Source: Myxocyprinus asiaticus (Eukaryota; Chordata; Actinopteri; Cypriniformes; Catostomidae). From it: a stretch of DNA of 64,000 bases. The position numbers and the translations under genes were made by a program. Each line of letters opens with the position of its first letter. Position 1 is the stretch's first letter. The stretch lies in assembly GCF_019703515.2 (NCBI RefSeq), contig NC_059359.1, forward strand, positions 1,357,501-1,421,500. The letters are read 5' to 3'. Of this stretch, positions 48,346 to 60,722 are shown piece after piece. The notes beneath the pieces were generated by a model. The model was given only the letters and a program-made list of their open reading frames with translations. It did no database searches and had not been told where the DNA came from.

Positions 48346-50013
48346 TTGGTGCTAATTAGAGTTTGTTATGGAATGAGCGACTCTATGGCTATTTTGACTG
48401 ATAACAGATAATGATTTTCCTTGATATGGCCAATTCCTAGACCTCTGAGGAGCTTTGAAATGCATTTTTAATGTAGACATTTTCTGATTTTTCAGTTATT
48501 TATTTATTTGCTAATTTTTTTGGTTAATAGATATAATAGGTCTTTTTATTAGTAAAAGTTAGAAATTTGGCATGAAATTAACCTTTAAAATCGCACAATA
48601 ATACAGTGAATTTGATTTTTAAAATACAGCGCAACAGTGCCTACCCCTTTTTTATTTTTAATTTATTTAATATTTATTTTTGGCCGTCATGGTGCAGGAT
48701 TTTTCCTATAAATTAATTTTATAGTGATTTCATAAAATCCTTCATAAAAGAGTTGTGCGCCATACCCAAACTAAGCAGCTCTGAGGTGAATCACAACATT
48801 ATAAACTTTGATTTGCCAGATTTAAAATAAAAATAAAAATATATATATATTTTTTTTTGGCTTCAAAAGCATTGCGAATGACTAAATTAATTAATTAATT
48901 AAAAACTATGGAAATATGACAAATTATTGATTTAAATTTTTTGATTATAAGTGTAGAAAAAATATTTTATTGCAAAATATTCATTAATATACATTAAGTA
49001 GTTTAAAAAGTGTAGGGACTCACATAAGTGCATCATGGGAGTGGGCGGTTGCTGCAGAGCTCTTTTGGTGAGCTTTGTTTGCTGCAATTCTCTGATTGGT
49101 GGATTTTTCTCTTCAGGATTCATGAATATTTTAGTAGTTTTTGTTTTGTTTTTACCAGCAATTCAACTCTTAAACACACTGAATTTTTAAATGAAGTTGA
49201 AATTCTCTGATTTTGTATGTTCCTTACTTTTTCTCTGTTGTTTTATGTTTTGTTTTGGATTTTTGTCGTTTGTGCTGGATTTGTGAAGTGAAAAAGACCT
49301 TGAATTTGTAGAAAGGCACAAATAAAATAAAGTTATTACTATTACATAATTTATGTAATTAATCGCACTGAATTAACGCATTAAATCGACAGCCTTAGTT
49401 ATTATATTATATTTTTATTAACTTATTTATGTGATCACACCTGTTGTACCTTCAGGTGGCATAACTACCATAATATGTTGACTCAAGCAACTTTTAAAAT
49501 ATTGGTTAATATTTTAAAAATATTGCACAACACTGCAGATGTAATGTAAAAGCTGACTTTTGGCTACCAAACACAATATTTACCCTACAATGAGCTAATA
49601 AAGTGCTCAAAGGTGCTGAAAGCTATTTTGTTTTTCATGGAAAGAGACAGAAATGTGTCCGCGGTCTCTGACTATTTTGACCATTTTGCGCGTTCTCATT
49701 GTATTGTCGTTTCAGTGAATTATTGAGACATAATGCCATTTTTACGCCATGCTTTTCACAACAGTTGTCAGTTGAGGGCGCTATTACGCTACTCTGTTTC
49801 TGCATGATGTCGGTCTCAAAGTTCATTTGGTATCTTCTGAGTGCGGAAAGAGGGGCGTGGCTAATTCAACGCCTCAGTCTCGTGGAAGTAGAACGGCTGA
49901 AATCGCTTACCGCACCTTTAAGAATCCACAACAAAGAATAAATGTTCCATTTCTAATATTTGTATTATGTGAGACCGCGAGTGCCAAATGCTGGTCCTTT
50001 TCAAAATACACTT
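48346..50013. other. cdk14: Intronic stretch, AT-rich
   Basis: No gene. AT-rich with low-complexity runs near 48640-48870. A hAT-like end resembling 1450-1530 (TAATCGCACTGAATTAACGC) lies at 49355-49400. Confidence 0.5.
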
Positions 50014-50115
50014 TAGAGGTCGACCGATTGTGGATTTTGCCCATACGATAACTTAGGAGGCGGAAAAGGCAGATAACCGATTCATCAGCCGATAGTTTTT
50101 AAAATCAATTCATAG
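50014..50115 (+). repeat. hAT-like end fragment, same type as 46610-46937
   Basis: Starts TAGAGGTCGACCGATTGTGG; internal CAGATAACCGATTCATCAGC. The other end was not located. Confidence 0.6.
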
Positions 50116-51609
50116 AACGTTACAACATTTTCCAAGTCACATAAGAACAGACATAGAGGCCAGAGTACAAAATAAATAACATAACAGATTCAGTTTGTTT
50201 TTCAACCAAAATCCCAGTAATAATCAGAAAAAAAGATTGGGTGCATAACGTGGGACTTAAGACAAAACAAGCCTGAAACACACCAGGGACTCTTATTCTG
50301 AAATAACGTAGACTTGGCTCCGTTACAATGCTCTATATTTAATATTACCAAATTAAGCTTTTTATAGCCTATATATTATTATTATTATTATTATTATTAT
50401 TCACATTATGAAGTTGGAGACACAATCACATATTTGTGATTTAGCATTCGTTCAAAGCAGAAGCATAGCATTATATCCCGTTGCCCATACGTTGTGGGAT
50501 CCGAAGTATTTTCGCATCTTCAAAACTTAATGGGAGCGTTCCTTAATTATACAGAGCTTCCTAAAGACCGAACTAGTCGATTTTGAAAATATGTAGTTTT
50601 GTATGTTAGACCTGAGGGGAAAGATTAAGGGAGACGGCTAGAAGGAAGTACATAGCGAGCCCATTTGCTTGCTGATTCACTCAAATGAAAAATGGATGAG
50701 TGTACGGCCTCAAAGAGAAATGGAGAGAGCGTGACCTCTTTCCCATAATACCCTTCATAGACCTTATTCAGGATTTCCACTCAAACCTGTTCTCTCACAC
50801 ACCTCAATCACCCTATCACGATAATAACACCCCTTGTGAGGGTAACATTAGCCCGTTCTAATAGAAGCTGCTGGAATGGAGAGTACTTGGATGTGTTTAC
50901 TCAAAGCGAGTCATGATCCGGGCGTGTGGTGGCCGCTGGTCACTAGGAGACAGCTGGTGTCTGGTGTTGATAAAAGCTGCAGGGTTTGCAGTTACAGGCG
51001 CATCTGAGCATGTGGTTATACGGGAAGTGTCCGGTAATATTTCATGCCAATTGCAAGAAGTGAGTTGCTGGTATCAAGCCACGAACCTGATTGCTGAAGA
51101 AACACAATGTTTCAGGAGAACTACTGGCACTTTTTTCCCCAAGTAGAGTTCTTTTTCACTTCATAATCCAGATTTCTGTGTTGCATTAACTAATGCAAGT
51201 TACATATGACTGTACTTACAATACATAAGTTATAGTATTAAATGAGAAATGCTATTACATTATCTTAACGCTCTCATACTCAAGTCGGGACATTAGACAG
51301 ATAACATGGACTTTAGGTATAATAATGAATAAAGAGTACTACTAACCAAACACAACAGCGTTACTAGTCAATCGTACCTTAGCAAGTGTTGCTGTCCGCC
51401 ATATTATGAGATAAGCATTTGCTCTTTTCTAATGTAAATAGCATTAGGAACAGTTCACTTACAGTAATGTTATCAGTTGTAATCGCCATCAAATTAGTTA
51501 TTTTTTGTGGGTACATTGTGATAAGCATTTGCCTTCATTCTGATTCACAGTCTCTGCAGTATTTAATAGTATTTTGTTTTTATTTGAAAAAATAAATATA
51601 AAAAATTAT
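50116..51609. other. cdk14: Intronic stretch with an ATT microsatellite
   Basis: No gene. An ATT run lies at about 50377-50401. An open frame at 50913-51146 has no recognised domain. Confidence 0.5.
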
Positions 51610-54350
51610 GCTCAATCCTTTAAGCGCTGAAGGTGTTTTGAAAGATTTCCTGTTTCAGTAGCATACCCAAAATTAAAGGCTTATAACTTGACAAAAAAAA
51701 AAAAAAACAGTGTTTGGTATCAGTAGCCTAGTTTCCATCCACTTTTCGCGCTATTTTGTTATCGACAAAGTGAAAATGCGTAAAATAAATTAACAAAAAT
51801 CAGAAATTTTTCGTCTTCTGCCTGTTTCCATTCAAGTGGCCTTTTATTGATAAAAATGGTGTGCGTGATGACGTCATGCATAAAAAAACACTTTGTCGCA
51901 TACGTTTTGTTTTATCGCAAAATAAATCTGCCCTTAAGCCGTTTCCATACAGAAATGTGTTTATCGCTAATTCGCCTCCCAGATGTCCCTAATTTTTTTC
52001 CTCTGAAGTTTTGGTAAAATGGGGAGAGTATTGAGACAATTCATTGAAGTTAGTCAGTTTACTGTCATTTTAATTTCACAAATAAATGCAATCAGAAGAG
52101 GAGGAATTGCAATCAAAAGGGAACAGTTGCCCTTCTGATAGGACCGTAATATCGGTCCTGATGTTGCGCCTATCGCAGGTTGCCACCGGTTACGACCCGA
52201 AAGTGAATCGTCATGGTCCTGTTCAAGCTGGCAACCTGCACCAAGTAGTGGAGGAAACTTTCAGTCTTAGTATAAGGAGCATCCATCGACGTGTATATAC
52301 TGTGTACACAGATATTAAAGAAACATTGATGCAGTGTAATATCAGTGTTTACATATATGATACATTCCTGATATTCAAAAGGCTATTTTGAACAATCATC
52401 TAATCTAAAGCATCGCCATCACAACTGCATTATGTCCCGCATATTTGTCCAGCAACTTTTAACGACCAAACTCAGCAAATGCGATCCGAGGTAAAGAGGG
52501 TTCGATTTAAACAATTTAAAAGTTTTAATGTTCAAAAGCTCGTTTTCTGAAAGTGAACTTATTGGACAAATAGTTCTGATAGTTTATAGTCTTGAAGAGT
52601 AGAAAATGTAATTCAGCCGACTTTTTGCGTCTACAGAACATGGTACGGCTAATTTTTGTGTTTAAAGTTTGTGTAAAGAAAAGGCATATATAGGTTTAAA
52701 AAAAATAAATAAAAGAAATTATATATATATATATATATATATGTAATTTATTTATTTTTTGGGGGGTAATTTATTTTTTTAATTTATTTAATTTAATACA
52801 GGGAATTTTGTCGGCATTTTTTCAAAAGCTAAACAATAATTTTATAGAATTGGGCTATATGGTGTTTCAAAAAAGCACACTGATGTTTTTCTCCTTGTAT
52901 TGTGTATTTATTTTAAATTTTAAACATCTTTGTGCACAGACATTATATGTTTTTTGTATTGTGGGCTAATTCCGTGACTGCCGTCTATTATTTTGAATGG
53001 TGTGGAAAAGCCACTTTAATAAATAAACGGATGTCTACCATGATTAAATTAATCGCAAACAGTGGCCATTCATTTGTTCTGCGTGTGCATGATACAAGAT
53101 ATTTGTGTTGGCACTCCTGGAAGTGTCATGTTTGCAGTGATCAGATTTTTATGCCGTTAAGATCAATCCATAATCACGTACAATAAATTGGCTTTTAAGG
53201 ATCCTATACCTTGTCGTCATGATTTACAGGCTAACGATTGGAGCAAATTGTGTCATGTGACACTACATTTTTGCGTTAATGCCAATTTTCTCGACAAAAA
53301 CTGTTTCCAAACTAGTTTTTCGCGACATTTGATGTATCGACATAGAGTTTATGCGCTAGAGTCAACCGGTCGACACTTGTGAAATTTTAGCGATAATTTG
53401 CATTTCCATCAGCTCTATTTTGATGCGCTAAAATGTTTTTCGCAAAAAATCCTTGGATGGAAACTTAGTTAATGTAAAGAAAACTTTTCAATTTTTTTAT
53501 GATACATTCTGACACTCTCAGCCCAAGAAATTGCTAAAAAAAAATAACAAAAAAAATTGTCAAATTTTTTTATTTTTTTTTCTTATTTACATAGACACCT
53601 GACAATTAAGTTGGTGTTGCTTATATGCCGCATTTTCACTTTTTAACTTCATGAAAGATAAACGGAACATAAAATATCACACATCATTACTTAGAGGAGG
53701 TGATTATCTTTCAAACGAGTCCAGATACAAGATAATCAGATGCACAGATCATTAGATAATCCACATGAAGCACAATGTTACATATGACCACCAGGAGATG
53801 GCGCCAAATTCACGCCACAGACTCGATGACTCAAATGACACAGAATGAAACTCATTCTGTGAAATCTCATTACTAAAATCATGTCTGCATGCTATACAAA
53901 CCTTTAGTCATTGTTGTGTTAGCATGTGTAATTAGTTCTTATGTACAGTTATTATGTTTTATTTGTTTGAAGAGGCTTTTGGACACTAGGATAAATTATT
54001 TTTGTAATGTTATAACTTTTGATTGCTTTGTCGTATCAACACAACATTTGTCTCAGATACAGTTGACATGATTGGGAACAAAATTAAAGCAGTTTTTTGC
54101 AGCCACCTTATTTGCACCCAGAGATATATAATGTCAAATAAGAGAAATAAAAAAAGTAAGTAAGTTTCATAGGCTGAGAGTTTCAGAATGTATCATAATC
54201 TATATCATTAAAAAAATCTAAAAGTTTTCTTTACAATGATACTAAACACTTGACCCTCCTTGTTTTTTTGTCAAGTTATAAGCCTTTAATTTTGGATATG
54301 CTGAAACAGGAAGTCTTTAAAAATACCTTCAGAGCTTAAAGGGTTAAACT
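51610..54350. mobile_element. Long inverted-repeat element (piggyBac-like ends), with another transposon inserted
   Basis: The left arm (51614-51728: CCTTTAAGCGCTGAAGGTG, CTTATAACTTGACAAAAAAA) is repeated inverted at 54236-54350. Its right outer end is GGGTTAA, and TCAA replaces TTAA at the left. The inner arm AATGTAAAGAAAACTTTT (from 53474) is mirrored by AAAAGTTTTCTTTAC near 54225. Left-arm continuity is broken by a nested element. Bases 53770-54135 also match 5036-5420. piggyBac assignment is inferred from the TTAA and CCC-type ends. Confidence 0.65.
51729..53470. mobile_element. Nested DNA transposon, superfamily unresolved
   Basis: Ends CTAGTTTCCATCCACTTTTCG and, reversed, CTAAGTTTCCATCCA are inverted repeats; many TTTCGC and GCGATAA motifs lie just inside. 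An open frame at 52086-52391 (VATGYDPKVNRHGPVQAG) shows no domain I recognise. The uninterrupted mirror arm near 54228-54238 shows the site before insertion. Confidence 0.65.
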
Positions 54351-55624
54351 AGATTGCGGGAAGATTGCACAGCCTATTTTTAAGGTTTACGCATTTCAAA
54401 ATTCGATCAAATTGGATTTGTGTAATTTTTAACCAAATTAAATTAATAAAACGAAAAAATATTATTATTTTTTTTTATTTAATTTATTTTAAGATGTAAA
54501 TTTTTTAATGAAACTGAAATGCATAAAACCGTATAAGGAGAAAAATATGGACAAGATATTGCACACAAACGTCATTGGTTCTTTCTTGTCACCGCGGCAA
54601 ATTTGTATGTGTGAAAGTGAACAAGATTTAAGAACGGGACGGTCTTCCACACCTCAGAGGGGGTGTGTCCCACACTTTGAGAGCTACTGCTATAGGACAA
54701 TCTGTAAAGCTTGTTGAGTGAGCGACAGTGACCAAGAATGGGTTATTTCTCAGACACCGTGGTAGAAATATCTACAGCGCTAGCAGCCACATGGCCTTGT
54801 TAATGGTTTTAGAAACAGAGGCAGAACATGATGTCATTGAGCGTTACAGAACAAAGGAAATCCACTGAGAGCATCTGTAATGGTTTGTTGAGTCTCAAAC
54901 GTCTCGCTCATTAATAGCTAATGGCTCACCGCACATGATCCTGTAACCTTTAGTGCCTGTGTGAGTCGAGATCAGCAGCGATGGAAATGTCACTCAGTCA
55001 AAATAGAAGTGTAACACAGCTCTGAAAAGCTCAAAGATAGTCAGAGGGATTTAGACTTCATTCACACTGAGATTTTTAGACTGACCAACTGCTGTTATAA
55101 CTTACATGTTGCCAGATCTTATTCTTTTCTGTTCAGACTGCAGTCGCATTTGTTAGCACGTCTGCATTAGTTGTCATAGTGACGATGCAAAGCTGCGTAG
55201 GTTCACCATGCGTGAGAGTTTAGCAATGGATGCTTGGCCATTGATTATGTTTTTCATGTGGGCAGTAACCAACTATGAAGATGGCGTAAAAAACGGGAAA
55301 GGTGGCATATACAATGTTTGTTGCTGCTAGGGTTGACAACTGTTCAGTTTTAGCCGGGACGTCCTGTATTTTGGTCGATATTATGATGCCTATAGTACAT
55401 GACATATGGATGTTTCATTCAGAAGTGATCATACCAATGTCCTATTCTCCTCAAAGTCTTTACCTTCAACTGTGAGAGATTCCGAGGGCTGAAAGGTCAT
55501 TTTGAACTCACTTTTGAAGTCATTATTTATGCCGTTTGGAATGCAGTATATGTCTTCTTGTCGCAATTCTATGGAGGACTGAATGTGACAAATAAATAAA
55601 CAGAAATATATTTGCAATGAAATG
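54351..55624. other. cdk14: Intronic stretch
   Basis: No gene. Bases 54830-55010 look like unique sequence. The rest has no repeat boundary I can support. Confidence 0.45.
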
Positions 55625-56145
55625 TAAAAAATGAAAATGTGTACTTATAAATAAATAAATACATGTTTAAATCTCACATAAATTATTATTTATACATTTA
55701 TTTAATTATTTATGCATTATTGTATTTATTTCTCATTACCATATGGACAAAAAAAATGTAGAAATACATAAATGTGGAAATAAATTAATGTGGAAATAAA
55801 TAAATGTGAAAGTAAAAACATGTATAAATAAACATGTAAATAGATAAATGTATACATAAAGAAATGAGTAAAATAAATATATGTGGAAATAAATAGATGT
55901 GAAAGTGAAAACCTGTATAAATAAATGTAGAAATAGATAAATGTATACATAAATAAGTAAAATAAATATATGTGGAAATAAATGTGAAAGTGAAAACATG
56001 TATAAATAAACGTGTAAATAGATATATGTATACATATGTAAAATAAATAAATGTGGAAATAAACAGATGTGGAAATAAAAAAGTGTGAAAGTAAAACGTA
56101 TAAATAAATGTGGAAATAAATAAATACTATGTCTAAATTTATGTC
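55625..56145. repeat. AT-rich minisatellite, about 90-bp unit
   Basis: Units starting GTGGAAATAAATA begin at 55790, 55883, 55972 and 56052 and carry GTGAAAGTGAAAAC, TGTATAAATAAA and AGATAAATGTATACATA. Flanking sequence is also ATAAATA-rich. Confidence 0.88.
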
Positions 56146-56589
56146 TGATTAAACAATATTTATTTTATTTCTAAATTCACTTTTTTTTTTTTTTTTTTTT
56201 TTTTTGCAAATGTATTTTTAATATTGTCACATTCGGTCCTCCATACAAAACCAGACATAACAACCCATTGCGCACAATGAATGACAAATAAAAAAAATCA
56301 ATCAATAAAATAAACACATGAAATACGATGTGACTGTTCAGACTGAGACACATTGACAAAAATCGGATTTTAATCGGATTTCAAACCACCTACAAAACAT
56401 ATTTAAATCAGATAAGACAAAAAAAAAAAAAAAATTCTGCCTGTGTGAACGCAGCTTTAATTCTGAGTGCTGTCAGTGTCACGTGTCTCTTTGAAATAAA
56501 AAAGAGTTTGACATGCTTCCTTTGAGCAATGGTTATTGATTAAAAAATGTTTATGAATCTCACAAAAACATGTTTAGGTTACATTTTAA
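56146..56589. other. cdk14: Intronic stretch with homopolymer runs
   Basis: No gene. T run at about 56181-56205 and A run at about 56420-56434. Confidence 0.5.
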
Positions 56590-57500
56590 CACACTGAGTA
56601 AATTAATGAGTCAAAATTAAGATGTTAAGAATCACAGTTGATATTACTTCCAGTTCTAGGAATTCCACAAAAACAGAAAATGTGCATAATGTAAATGGTA
56701 TACATGCTTTGTACTGCTGAAACATCTGCCCTCTACATTGTAAATCACTCGCATATGCGACCAAATTTTGCGCTATGTGACTAAAATGTCTGTTATTAGC
56801 CACTCGTCAGTGATTGAGTTGTGTAGTGGTGAAGCATTTAAGCGCTGCAATCCTTTTACTGAATGCATATTTATGACTATAAATAGATAAAGCGTCACCA
56901 TCACTTTAGTTGAGCAATATTATGCCATAGTTACATTTACACTGCATATATCAACGTCAATTCTGATTTTGCTTTAACTTTTCCACGGTCTGTTTTCACA
57001 ACATTCTCCGTTTTACAGCACGGCTACAGACCAGTGACACGCCTGTTTGACGTCTGTTAGAAGGTAAAATTGTTGCAAAACTCGATAGCTTGTAGATTTC
57101 AAGTATTTGTACACGTTAAGTCAATACACATTATGTGAGGAACGTTTGCTTTGATTCGTGTGTCCAAAGATCTATGCACTCCGTTTTAAGTTCATGTCTC
57201 TTTTAATACCTTTTCTGTTATTTACAGTCAGTTGGTGATCAAAAAGTACAAAATAAACATTAATTTTAATCATGCATTGCACTAATCAGGGAAAACCCAC
57301 CATGCCGGTTCTCTTAAAGAGACGGTACCATTTTAGTGCTTGTTATACATATCAATGTCAATACTTACAGTCCATATAAACAAACGTGTAACAAAATGTT
57401 GTAAGTGTAATAAATGTGTACATATAAATAATAAAGGGACAACAAACATTGTAAACATTGTAAATATTTAATTATTTGACAAAGAGGCTCTTGCAGCATC
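56590..57500. repeat. hAT-like family A copy, left portion
   Basis: Shares CGACCAAATTTTGCGCTATG, GATTCGTGTGTCCAAAGATC and TCTTAAAGAGACGGTACC with 18330-18885 and 33690-34100. Its continuation (AAAAGCTAAAATGTGATTTG) appears at 58655 beyond the LTR element. Confidence 0.68.
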
Positions 57501-57608
57501 TGTACAGGGCTTTTTACAAAACTTAATGTTTGTACATGGTATTTTTGATATAGTATCACTTAAATTATTATTTTTAGAATACAATAATTAAATTATTGTA
57601 ATATGTGG

Positions 57609-57811
57609 TGTAGCAAGGAGGAGGGCGGGGCCGGGCCGTGATGAATCGGGCCCATGAGAGGGATAAAGGCAGCTGGAGGCGGCAGTTCAGGAGAGAGAGA
57701 GCTACAGGCAGCTGCCCTGTTTGCGTTTGTCTTTGTTTTAATTTATCATTAAACATTATTTTGATGGTTCGTCCGGTTCTTGCTGCCTCCTTTGCCTTTT
57801 ACCCCGTTACA
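57609..57811 (+). repeat. 5' LTR of the TRIM-like element
   Basis: 203 bp, TGTAGC...GTTACA. It aligns base for base with the 3' LTR at its start (GGGCGGGGCCGGGCCGTGATGA versus one change) and lacks about 20 bp present in the 3' LTR. Confidence 0.9.
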
Positions 57812-57812
57812 T

Positions 57813-57831
57813 TTGTGCCGAAAACCTGGGA
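57813..57831 (+). other. Primer-binding-site-like sequence
   Basis: TTGTGCCGAAAACCTGGG lies one base after the 5' LTR, resembling the TGGTGCCGAAACCCGGGA-type site common next to fish gypsy LTRs. The specific tRNA is not assigned. Confidence 0.65.
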
Positions 57832-58269
57832 AGGAGGTGGGATTTGGTGTAGTAGAGTCCTCGCCACTACCATCCACCCCAAAGAAGCAGCTGCGGCCAT
57901 CCGCCGGGGGACTGAGGAGCCTGGCCACCTGAAAGCGGAGGAACGACCGCCAACCGCGAGGGAAGGAGGGGCTCCCTGGGCCACTGCCAGGGGCGGAGGA
58001 ACACAGCGGGGTCAGAGATAAGACCACCATCCGCGAGCAGGGAGGGGCTCATTGCTGACTGCCTGGAGCGGGAGAACCGCTGCCAGGGGCGAAGGAGACC
58101 CCTACCATCCACCAAAACGCGGCGGCGCATTCCGTCCGACAGGGGCCAGAGTACTGCCTCCGATCCACCCGGGGAGGAGTGGCTGTCATCCACTAGAGGG
58201 TGGAGGAGTGACCGAGGACCAGGCTACGACGAATTGGAGAACAGGCGTGTAGGTTTTTTTGCCTGAAGC

Positions 58270-58283
58270 AAAGGAGGGAGGAG
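58270..58283 (+). other. Polypurine tract
   Basis: AAAGGAGGGAGGAG directly abuts the 3' LTR start, the expected place for plus-strand priming. Confidence 0.8.
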
Positions 58284-58505
58284 TGTGGCATGGAGGGGGG
58301 CGGGGCCAGGCCGTGATGACGCACACCCGGCCCCTAATCAGGCTAATCAAGCCCTCGAGATTGATAAAGGTGGTTCGGGAGAGAGAGCTACAGGCAGCTG
58401 CCCTGTTTGCGTTTGTGTTTATGTTTGTGTCTTTTTGTTTAATTAAATATTACTTTAATGCTTCGTCCGGTTCTCGCCGCCTCCTTTCCCTTTTACCCCG
58501 TTACA
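58284..58505 (+). repeat. 3' LTR of the TRIM-like element
   Basis: 222 bp, TGTGGC...GTTACA, followed at once by the TGTGG duplication. Shares GAGAGAGCTACAGGCAGCTG and CGCCGCCTCCTTTCCC with the family. Confidence 0.9.
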
Positions 58506-58510
58506 TGTGG

Positions 58511-59231
58511 AATTCTATTTTCATTATTAGGTTCCAACGTTGTGTTTTTTTGTTTTAATTTGTATGACATTTTTAAATGGTGACAACAGTTTGTATCATT
58601 ACTATAAATGCAATTTCATATAAATTGATTGAATGTGAAATTTGTACTTTAAAAAAAAAGCTAAAATGTGATTTGAAATGATAAAAAGCGAAATATGAAA
58701 TAAAATGTACAACCTCGCGAACTATATCGCGTGGAGTCATATATATGAATACTTATATAAAGTATGTGAAGATGCCCCCTACCCAGTTTGCTTAATGTCT
58801 TTTTCAGTTTTCAGGGTAGTACCGGTATGCTATTATGAACATATCCAATGACTTGGTCTGAAGTCTTACCTTCTTTTGCTCAGAAATTCTTCAGAGCACA
58901 TTTCCTGTTTAACAGGAAGCAATTCATCACCTGCAGTATAAACAGCACCGGGTCGTTAATAATGGTGACAGCCTGCTTTATGTAGGTTATAGCAGAATGA
59001 AGTCATCTGTGTATAATTTCTGGCGCTGACCCACAATAACTGACCCATAAGCCTGGTGACCTCACATCTGGTGCAGCCACTGGGCAACACATGTTTGCAG
59101 GGTGACCTGAGCGACATCACTGGAGATTAAATGCATTTTACGGATCATTATATGCATGAAAAAGAAAAACAGCCAATGAGCATTCTGTACTTTGATAAAG
59201 AACTACTGTTTGATTGATGATGATTTCATCT
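58511..59231. other. cdk14: Intronic stretch
   Basis: Bases 58560-58710 continue the hAT-like family A copy. Bases 58800-59130 look like unique, balanced sequence. No gene. Confidence 0.5.
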
Positions 59232-60722
59232 CAATCTACAATCCATACCCCATAATGACAAAGCAAAAAACATATTTTTGATAACTTTGCAAATTTATTA
59301 AAAAGAAAAAAAACTGAAATATCACATTGACGTAAGTATTCAGACCCTTTGCTATGACACTTGAAATTTATCTCAGGTGCATCCCATTTCTCTGGATCAT
59401 CTTTGAGATGTTTCTACACTTTGATTTGAGTCCACCTGTGGCAAATTCAATTGATTGGACATGATTAGGAAAGGCACACACCTGTCTATATAAGGTTTTA
59501 TAGCTGAAAATGCATATCAGAGCAAAAACCAAGCCATGAGATCAAAGGAACTGCCTGCAGAGCTCAGAGACAGGATTGTGTTGAGGCACAGATCTGGGGA
59601 AGGCTAAAAAAAGTTTGGCTGCATTGAAGGTTCCCAAGAGCACAGTGGCCTCCATAATTCTTAAAGGGAAGAAGTTTGGAACAACCAGGAGTCTTGCTAG
59701 AGCTGGCCACCCTGAGAAGAGCCTTTGTAAGAGAGGTGACCAAGAACCCAATGGTCACTCTGGTTGAGCTCCAGAGATCATGTGTGGAGATGGGAGAAAC
59801 TTGCAGAAAGACAACCATCACTGCAACACTCCACCGATCTGGACTTTATGGCAGAGTGGCCAGACGGAAGCCTCTCCTCAGTGTAAGACACATAAAAAAG
59901 CACCTAAAGGACTCTCAGACTGTGAGAAACAAGATTCTCTGGTTTGATAAAATGAAGATTGAACTGTTTGGCCTCAATTCCAAGCATCATGTCTGGAGGA
60001 AACCAGGCACCGCTCATCACCTGCTCAATACCATCCCAACGGTGAAGCATGGTGGTGGCAGCATCATGCTGTGGGGGTGTTTTTCAGCCGCAGGGACTGG
60101 GGGACTGGTCAGGGTTGAAGGAAAGCTGAACACAGCAAAATACAGAGATATCCTTAATGAAAACCTAATCCAGAGCACTCAGGACCTCAGACTGGGCTGA
60201 AGGTTCACCTTCCAACAGGACAATGACCCTAAGCACACAGCCAAGACAATGCAAGTGTGGCTTAGTGACAACTCTGTGAATGTCCTAGAGTGGCCCAGCC
60301 AGAGCCCGGATTGAACCCAATCGAACATCTCTGGAGAGACCTGAAAATGGATGACGGTCCTCATCCAACCTGACAGAGCTTGAGAGGATCTGTAGAGAAG
60401 AATGGCAGAAAATCCCCAAATCCAGGTGTGCAAAGCTTGTCGCATCATACCCAAAAAGACTTGAGGCTGTAATCGCTGCCAAAGGTGCTTCAACTAAGTA
60501 CTGAGTTAAGAGTCTGAATACTGATGTCAATGTGATATTTCAGTTTTTTCTTTTTAATAAATTTGCAAAGTTATCCAAAATCTGGTTCTTGCTTCGTCAT
60601 TATGGGGTATGGAGTGTAGATTGATGAGAAGGAAAATCATTTTAAGCATTTTAGCATAAGGCTGCAACATAACAAAATGTGAAAACAAATGAAGGGGTCT
60701 GAATACTTTATGAATGCACTGT
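59232..60722 (+). mobile_element. Tc1-like transposon (family B), left end missing
   Basis: The right arm is complete (GTCAATGTGATATTTCAG through GGGTCTGAATACTTTATG and ACTGTA at 60722). The left arm starts inside the inverted repeat at ATCTACAATCCATACCC and lacks the terminal ~70 bp. It holds a full-length transposase reading with several stops. Confidence 0.92.
59535..60504 (+). pseudogene. Tc1-like transposase (family B), full extent with stops and a frameshift
   Basis: It starts MRSKELPAELRDRIVLRHRSGEG and meets a stop at about 59604-59606. Coding continues in another frame with [31 protein letters not shown], the first catalytic block ([11 protein letters not shown]) and [17 protein letters not shown]. 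At 60198-60200 TGA replaces the Arg codon CGA of relatives. The same frame then gives [11 protein letters not shown] with the second Asp. A one-base loss near 60310 shifts LNPIEHLW, which holds the Glu. The end reads [16 protein letters not shown]. All three catalytic blocks are present but broken apart. Confidence 0.92.

Larger units (their letters stand above)
57609..58505 (+). mobile_element. Complete small LTR retrotransposon without coding capacity (TRIM-like)
   Basis: Two LTRs (57609-57811 and 58284-58505) in the same orientation start TGTRGCAWGGAGG and end CCCCGTTACA. An exact 5-bp duplication TGTGG flanks the whole unit (57604-57608 and 58506-58510). The 472-bp interior starts with a primer-binding-site-like TTTGTGCCGAAAACCTGGG and ends with the polypurine tract AAAGGAGGGAGGAG. 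No gag or pol coding is present, so movement would need proteins from another, probably Ty3/gypsy-like, element. Confidence 0.9.

Noticed and set aside
55726..56035. Tyr/Phe-rich open frames on the minus strand
   Set aside because: They are products of the AT-rich minisatellite.
57638..58021. 127-codon open frame
   Set aside because: It crosses from the LTR into the leader of the TRIM-like element, is GC-rich and has no retroviral domain.
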